From Pseudomonadota bacterium (GTDB lineage: Bacteria; Pseudomonadota; Gammaproteobacteria; Pseudomonadales; Moraxellaceae), in NCBI GenBank assembly GCA_021781515.1, contig JAJXWR010000021.1, positions 1 through 34,851 of the forward strand: a stretch of DNA of 34,851 nt. Reading direction: 5' to 3'. Of this stretch, positions 30,842 to 34,851 are shown one piece after another. The notes beneath the pieces are model-generated. The model saw nothing but the letters and a program-made list of their open reading frames with translations, was not told where the DNA came from and made no database searches. The position numbers and the translations under genes were made by a program. Every line of letters starts with the position of its first letter. Position 1 is the stretch's first letter.

Positions 30842-31006
30842 AGTAATAGTCAGTTTGTCTTTCCGTTCGTTTCTTGCTCTTTGTTCGAATCTTCAATGTG
30901 TTGCTACCCTAAGATGAGCAATTGTCGGATCCTCCGCTTCAGATAACCTTGCAACCGTTGTGATGCACAATCCGTTATTGCCCAGGAGAATCCGTCATTT
31001 CTGTGT

Positions 31007-31656
31007 TCAAACAAGTTCTAGCAGATTTTTTTTGAACCAGGCAAAACTTGGGGATGCGTTGTTTGCTATGTCCATGTGCGGAGTGATCTTTTCAGCCCAC
31101 TGCGATTTCTCGGCACCGACAGCTTGCCAACCTTTTGCTGAGAGGGCGGCAGAGCCTCCGCTATAGACCGCATCTGCCAAGCGCTCCCATGTGCCGCCAA
31201 TCGAGTCATTGACATAGGCATTCAGGACCGCATCTTTGGCTTTTGGATAGGCCGTTTTGATAGCATGAATGTCACCAAGCAACCAGGCTTCAGTCTCTTC
31301 AATGGCTATGCAAAACCGGGTTGCTGGCTGAGGATTGCACGCATTCAGGATATTGAAAAGCGTTTGACGAAATGTTTTCAGGCACTTGTTTTAAGGTCGC
31401 AGACAAGGATGACGGTCGCAGGATAATCATCTGGGTAATTGGCGAAAGTTTTGCCGTATCCACGAAGCAGCTTTGGGAGTTGATCAAGCAGGAGGCGTTT
31501 GCCAGCATCGCTATTGTTGCCAAGGTTCTTCGGTATGTGGCCTATGCCTTTATATGAATGAATGTTGATCGTATGGTCTTCACCGATGATTTTCGGAACC
31601 AGAATTTCAAGTAGTTTCTTTCCAGACTGGTCTTCAACGAGGATCTCAAAATGCAT
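31007..31656 (-). pseudogene. DUF4276 (TOPRIM-like) effector gene, frameshifted in the DxD motif
   Basis: The first frame starts 4 nt after the ATPase stop: MHFEILVEDQSGKKLLEILV, then PATVILVCDLKTSA and a stop at 31378. The VEDQSG segment and VCDLD-like strand look like the two acidic motifs of a TOPRIM fold. The +1 frame goes on as NKCLKTFRQTLFNILNACNP and IAIEETEAWLLGDIHAIK to the family-like end at 31007. Adding one A in the A-run (plus-strand T4 at 31389-31392) would join them as DLKNKCLK. So one base is missing right at the metal-binding DxD. DUF4276 proteins often accompany AAA ATPases in defence loci (family knowledge). A sequencing error in the homopolymer cannot be excluded. Confidence 0.75.
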
Positions 31657-31660
31657 TCGA

Positions 31661-32953
31661 TCACCTCGCATCCAGATAATCGCTGTACCACAGGCCACCC
31701 AGCGGCAAACCTTCGGCCACCATGTTTTTGACAGTGGGGTCATCGCTTGCTCTGTGGATTAACGAATAGCCATCCGGTCCCTTTTCCAGAATCCAGACTT
31801 CAGCGGGTTCCAAGGCATCTACCAGATAGGGCTGATGGGTCGTAATGAACACCTGAGAGCCGCCCTTGCGGCCTGTTGCGTGCTCGCGGAATTCCTTTGC
31901 CAAGGATTCAAGAAGTTTATGGTACAAGCCATTTTCCGGCTCTTCAATACATAAAAACGGTGGGGGTGTTGGATCTTCGAGCAACAGGAGGTAGGCGAAT
32001 ACCTTCAATGTGCCATCAGACATTTGTTGCGAATAAAAGGTGTCTTGAAAACCTTTGTCATTGAACCGCAGTAGCAAGCGGCCATCGTTTGTTTTTTCTG
32101 TGTCAATCTTGTTGATGCCGGGAATTTTTTCGGCAATTCGCTTCAAAATGGCCTGGAATTGCTTTGGATGTTCCCGCTCCATGAATTGCACGACGTTTCC
32201 GAGATTGTCGCCGTGGCTGTTGAGATGTTTCTGTGGGCCGGCGAGGGGCAGGCTCCTTGCTGCGTCTGGAGTGAAATAGCTGAGGTACCACCCTTCGATA
32301 AACTTGCGGAATGCGGAAATCCTCGGATGCTGTTTCAATGAACCCAGCGTGGCAATCCCCAGCTTGCGCTGGTCGTCAAGCTCAACAACCTCGGTTTCTG
32401 TAGACTCTTCTTCCGCCTCACCTGATTCAATGGACTGAATCAGACCAAACAGATCAAATACATCGTGTTCTTCATCGATCTGTCGGCCTTCTTGATCGCC
32501 TTTCCAAACAATACCTTTTCCACTGTTCAACAAGAGAAACGAGAAGGGCCATCCGTGTTTCTGACCTTTTCGCCGCTGTCTGAGACGTTCTTTCAAGACA
32601 TAAGGCCGACCTGAATGATCAACATTAATGGATATTTCATAAGTGATTGGACGGGCATTCCCATCCTCCTTGTAATAGACCTCAAATTCGATGGGCCCTT
32701 TTTGACCTTGTGCCCGGATACGCTCAAAACCGCCCCTGCCGCGAGAGTCGCACGCCTCTTCGACCCCAGATTTTAAGGCATCCGCAAGAAACCCGAAGGC
32801 ATCAAGCAACGTGCTCTTGCCTACACCATTCTTTCCAATAACCGCCGTCATGGGGGTGAGGGGATCAGTCTGTTGTTGATTCCAGAGGCGACCGAGTGTC
32901 ACGTCTTTGAGCGACCTGAAATTCTTTATTCTAATACCTTCAATCGTTGCCAT
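31661..32953 (-). CDS. AAA/ABC-type ATPase of a defence-like pair (AAA_21, OLD-like)
   Basis: A 430-residue protein. Seen: IRIKNFRSLKDVTLG, Walker A GKNGVGKSTLLDAF near residues 40-53, the ABC-like signature QQMSDGTLKVFAYLLLL, Walker B PPFLCIEEPENGLY and the H-loop VFITTHQPYLVDAL. This is the SMC/RecF-like ATPase of OLD, RloA, AbiL and PARIS-type systems, which pair with a TOPRIM or RloB-type effector; the DUF4276 gene 4 nt downstream fits that place. It follows the type III restriction gene by 55 nt on the same strand, so it could be carried as an accessory of that locus. The ATPase appears intact although its partner is broken. Confidence 0.9.
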   Translation of the reverse strand: MATIEGIRIKNFRSLKDVTLGRLWNQQQTDPLTPMTAVIGKNGVGKSTLLDAFGFLADALKSGVEEACDSRGRGGFERIRAQGQKGPIEFEVYYKEDGNARPITYEISINVDHSGRPYVLKERLRQRRKGQKHGWPFSFLLLNSGKGIVWKGDQEGRQIDEEHDVFDLFGLIQSIESGEAEEESTETEVVELDDQRKLGIATLGSLKQHPRISAFRKFIEGWYLSYFTPDAARSLPLAGPQKHLNSHGDNLGNVVQFMEREHPKQFQAILKRIAEKIPGINKIDTEKTNDGRLLLRFNDKGFQDTFYSQQMSDGTLKVFAYLLLLEDPTPPPFLCIEEPENGLYHKLLESLAKEFREHATGRKGGSQVFITTHQPYLVDALEPAEVWILEKGPDGYSLIHRASDDPTVKNMVAEGLPLGGLWYSDYLDAR

Positions 32954-33008
32954 TATCCGCCCCCTATTCTTGTAATCGCCTCTGCGGCGGATGATTTGTC
33001 GGTTGTCA

Positions 33009-34851
33009 CTACTTCACCACGTCCATCAGTTTATCAAAACTATCTACTACGTCGTACTTCACCTCCTTTACAGCGTAACGTCGGTTCATCTCATCAAAAA
33101 ACTTGCGGGCGCATTTGATCTTGGTTTTCTCGATCTCGCGCAGATCCATTGATGACATTGATCCCTTGGTTTCTGCAACAAAGTAGATGTGCTTTACCGC
33201 ACCTTCCTTGAAAGAGATGGCCCAGTCGGGATTGTAGTCACCTACCGGGGTCGGGATCAGAAAACCGCGTGGCAACTTGGCGTACACAACCACTTCAGCA
33301 CTGGCTTCCAACGCCTTGGCAAAATCTGATTCAGGTGTTGATCCGGAATCCGGCAGCACGAAATCGTAAATATGGTGCCGGGGTGTTTTGACCGCATGGC
33401 TAAAATCCTGCCGGGTTTGCCCGGCGGTAAAGATGTCCTGGTCGAACTTGTCTTCGATCGGATCGTAGGCCAAATGTTCGATGATAACGGTGGACTTCTG
33501 CTCGTTGATCAAGCGTACTGCTTCGGCTATGAAGTTCTCTGGGTTGATTTTAAACTGTGCGAACACAGCGGCGTCGAGTCCTTTGAGAATCTCGGCCACC
33601 GCACGCCGTGTCAGTTGGGTGCCTTCGCTAAGTTTGCCGATAAGGTCGTACTTGACTGCCGAATGGATTGATATGTGGTTAATTTCCGTTTCCGTGACCC
33701 TCAGATCGAAAGCGTTGCCGCCCTTGATCCCCTCGTAGGTCACCACGGCGGTCTGTTCTCCCTGTTGTATAGTGTATTGCAACGGAGTTACCCGTAGTCC
33801 AGCCTCTTTGTCGTTAAGAGTATCGACTGCCTTCTTGATCAGCTCGTCGGAGTTGAATTCAACGCTGTACGCTGCTTTGTGGTTGATACGATTCCAGAGT
33901 TCCTTGAACTCTTTTTTTGCGAAATTGGCGTTGAGCGGGTTTTTCTTGGGTTTGCGGTCGTCGTTGATTTCTGGCAACTGACTGTCGCTGAAGACACTGT
34001 CGATCAACTGGAACACCTGCTCGGCGTGTTCTGCAAGCTCCGGGGGTAGTGTTGCCAAAGCACCGTCCTTCCTGTCCTGGTGATAGCCGCAGGTGATATG
34101 GTCTGCGTCATCGGTATAGTCGTGTTTCAGCAGGTACCTGTAAATCTGCTTTGCCAGCGGCGGCGTAATTTCGACGTCGCCAGTCGCCGTTTTTAGCACA
34201 CGGCCGGAAAAGCAGTCTGGAGTTAACACAGGCAAACGTGCTGATAATGATTCGCTAATGTCTTTCTGTAGTGCAGTAACAAAATCCTTGTAACTTTCAC
34301 TCGCCACCACGGTCAATACGTTCACATCGTGCACTGTGGCCGGGTGATCCATCCGGTCACCGCTTTGGTTAACGGCCAGTCGTAAGCCGCGCCCCACCTC
34401 CTGGCGGCGTGAAATGGTGTTATCGCTGTGCTTGAGCGCACAGATGACGAACACATTCGGGTTGTCCCAGCCCTCGCGTAAGGCTGAGTGCGAAAAAATG
34501 AAGCGCACCGGTTCTGCAAACGCCAGCAAGCGTTCCTTGTCCTTGAGAATTAAGTCGTAGGCATCCACATCGTCGGACAACCCGGCATTCTCACCACGTG
34601 CTGCAACCGTTGGGTCGGCCAGTCGCTTGCTCTTCTTGTCGATGGAAAAGTAGCCACTGTGGGTTTTTTCAGCAGAAATGCCTTTCAGGTACTGAATGTA
34701 CGGTGTCTGGTCTAGATCCAGCACTTCGTTGAGGTAGATCTGGTATTCTTCCTCGAAAATGCGGGCGTATTCGCCTTTTTCGTCGGCCACTGTGTAATCA
34801 CGGTACTTGATCACTTCGTCGATGAAGAACAAGGTCAAGACCTTGATGCCT
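33009..34851 (-). CDS. Type III restriction enzyme Res subunit, C-terminal part (runs off right edge)
   Basis: About 614 residues with no start in view; the frame is open to the edge ([17 protein letters not shown]). Seen: SF2 helicase motifs [19 protein letters not shown] (motif V) and [15 protein letters not shown] (motif VI), then a long linker and a PD-(D/E)xK nuclease in the last 120 residues ([26 protein letters not shown]). Type III enzymes are Mod-Res complexes that translocate and cut DNA between two inversely oriented unmethylated sites. The Mod gene would lie beyond the right edge. No stop or frameshift is visible in this part. Confidence 0.94.
   Translation of the reverse strand, partial: GIKVLTLFFIDEVIKYRDYTVADEKGEYARIFEEEYQIYLNEVLDLDQTPYIQYLKGISAEKTHSGYFSIDKKSKRLADPTVAARGENAGLSDDVDAYDLILKDKERLLAFAEPVRFIFSHSALREGWDNPNVFVICALKHSDNTISRRQEVGRGLRLAVNQSGDRMDHPATVHDVNVLTVVASESYKDFVTALQKDISESLSARLPVLTPDCFSGRVLKTATGDVEITPPLAKQIYRYLLKHDYTDDADHITCGYHQDRKDGALATLPPELAEHAEQVFQLIDSVFSDSQLPEINDDRKPKKNPLNANFAKKEFKELWNRINHKAAYSVEFNSDELIKKAVDTLNDKEAGLRVTPLQYTIQQGEQTAVVTYEGIKGGNAFDLRVTETEINHISIHSAVKYDLIGKLSEGTQLTRRAVAEILKGLDAAVFAQFKINPENFIAEAVRLINEQKSTVIIEHLAYDPIEDKFDQDIFTAGQTRQDFSHAVKTPRHHIYDFVLPDSGSTPESDFAKALEASAEVVVYAKLPRGFLIPTPVGDYNPDWAISFKEGAVKHIYFVAETKGSMSSMDLREIEKTKIKCARKFFDEMNRRYAVKEVKYDVVDSFDKLMDVVK

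Overview
The window looks like a chromosomal segment of a free-living, non-enteric gammaproteobacterium. Protein families point that way: a short PutA, class I fumarase, a FATP-type acyl-CoA synthetase, proline iminopeptidase and OmpR-type two-component proteins. Base composition appears mid-range by eye. No rRNA, tRNA or CRISPR was seen, and I cannot name the genus.

Layout. 1-2.8 kb (minus): an efflux module of DUF2892 membrane protein, HlyD-type adaptor and RND permease (cut by the left edge), behind a promoter overlapped by a perfect 26-bp CsoR/CstR-type dyad. 2.8-7.1 kb: putA and a divergent proline iminopeptidase. 7.1-8.7 kb: a putative sigma-54-driven A-rich small RNA and gene remnants. 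8.7-10.2 kb: class I fumarase. 10.3-12.1 kb: decayed genes and an intact-looking MazEF-type pair. 12.2-18.3 kb: a 997-aa lipoprotein, a small PstS-like protein and an acyl-CoA synthetase. 18.7-19.9 kb: adenine phosphoribosyltransferase followed by an MTA/SAH-nucleosidase-like enzyme, a plausible adenine salvage pair.

20.0-28.8 kb (minus): eight tightly packed genes that look like one operon. In transcription order they are a PqqD-like protein, an ATP-grasp ligase, a PLP-dependent Dap/Orn/Arg-type decarboxylase, a fused urea-transporter/M23-peptidase protein, an outer-membrane-like protein, a TPR protein, a histidine kinase and an OmpR-type regulator. Four ATGA overlaps tie neighbouring genes together. 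I know no described pathway with this set, and it is the best protein-level candidate for an undescribed system.

28.8-34.85 kb: a decaying accessory island. It holds a group II intron 3' fossil, a HicAB pair whose HicA carries a compensated double frameshift, a second copy of the small-RNA locus, and a defence-type block: a type III restriction subunit (cut by the right edge), an AAA/ABC-type ATPase and a DUF4276 TOPRIM-like protein broken at its DxD motif.

The strongest non-coding signal is the pair of RNA loci at 7.48-7.89 and 30.48-30.84 kb. Each has GTAAC/GTTAC activator-like sites, a GG-N10-GC sigma-54 promoter about 86 nt downstream, a long AAN-rich tract and a conserved 3' hairpin. 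This is the architecture of the CbrB/sigma-54-controlled CrcZ/CrcY Hfq-Crc sponge RNAs of Pseudomonas. A third, partial copy of the upstream region lies upstream of the PqqD-like operon.
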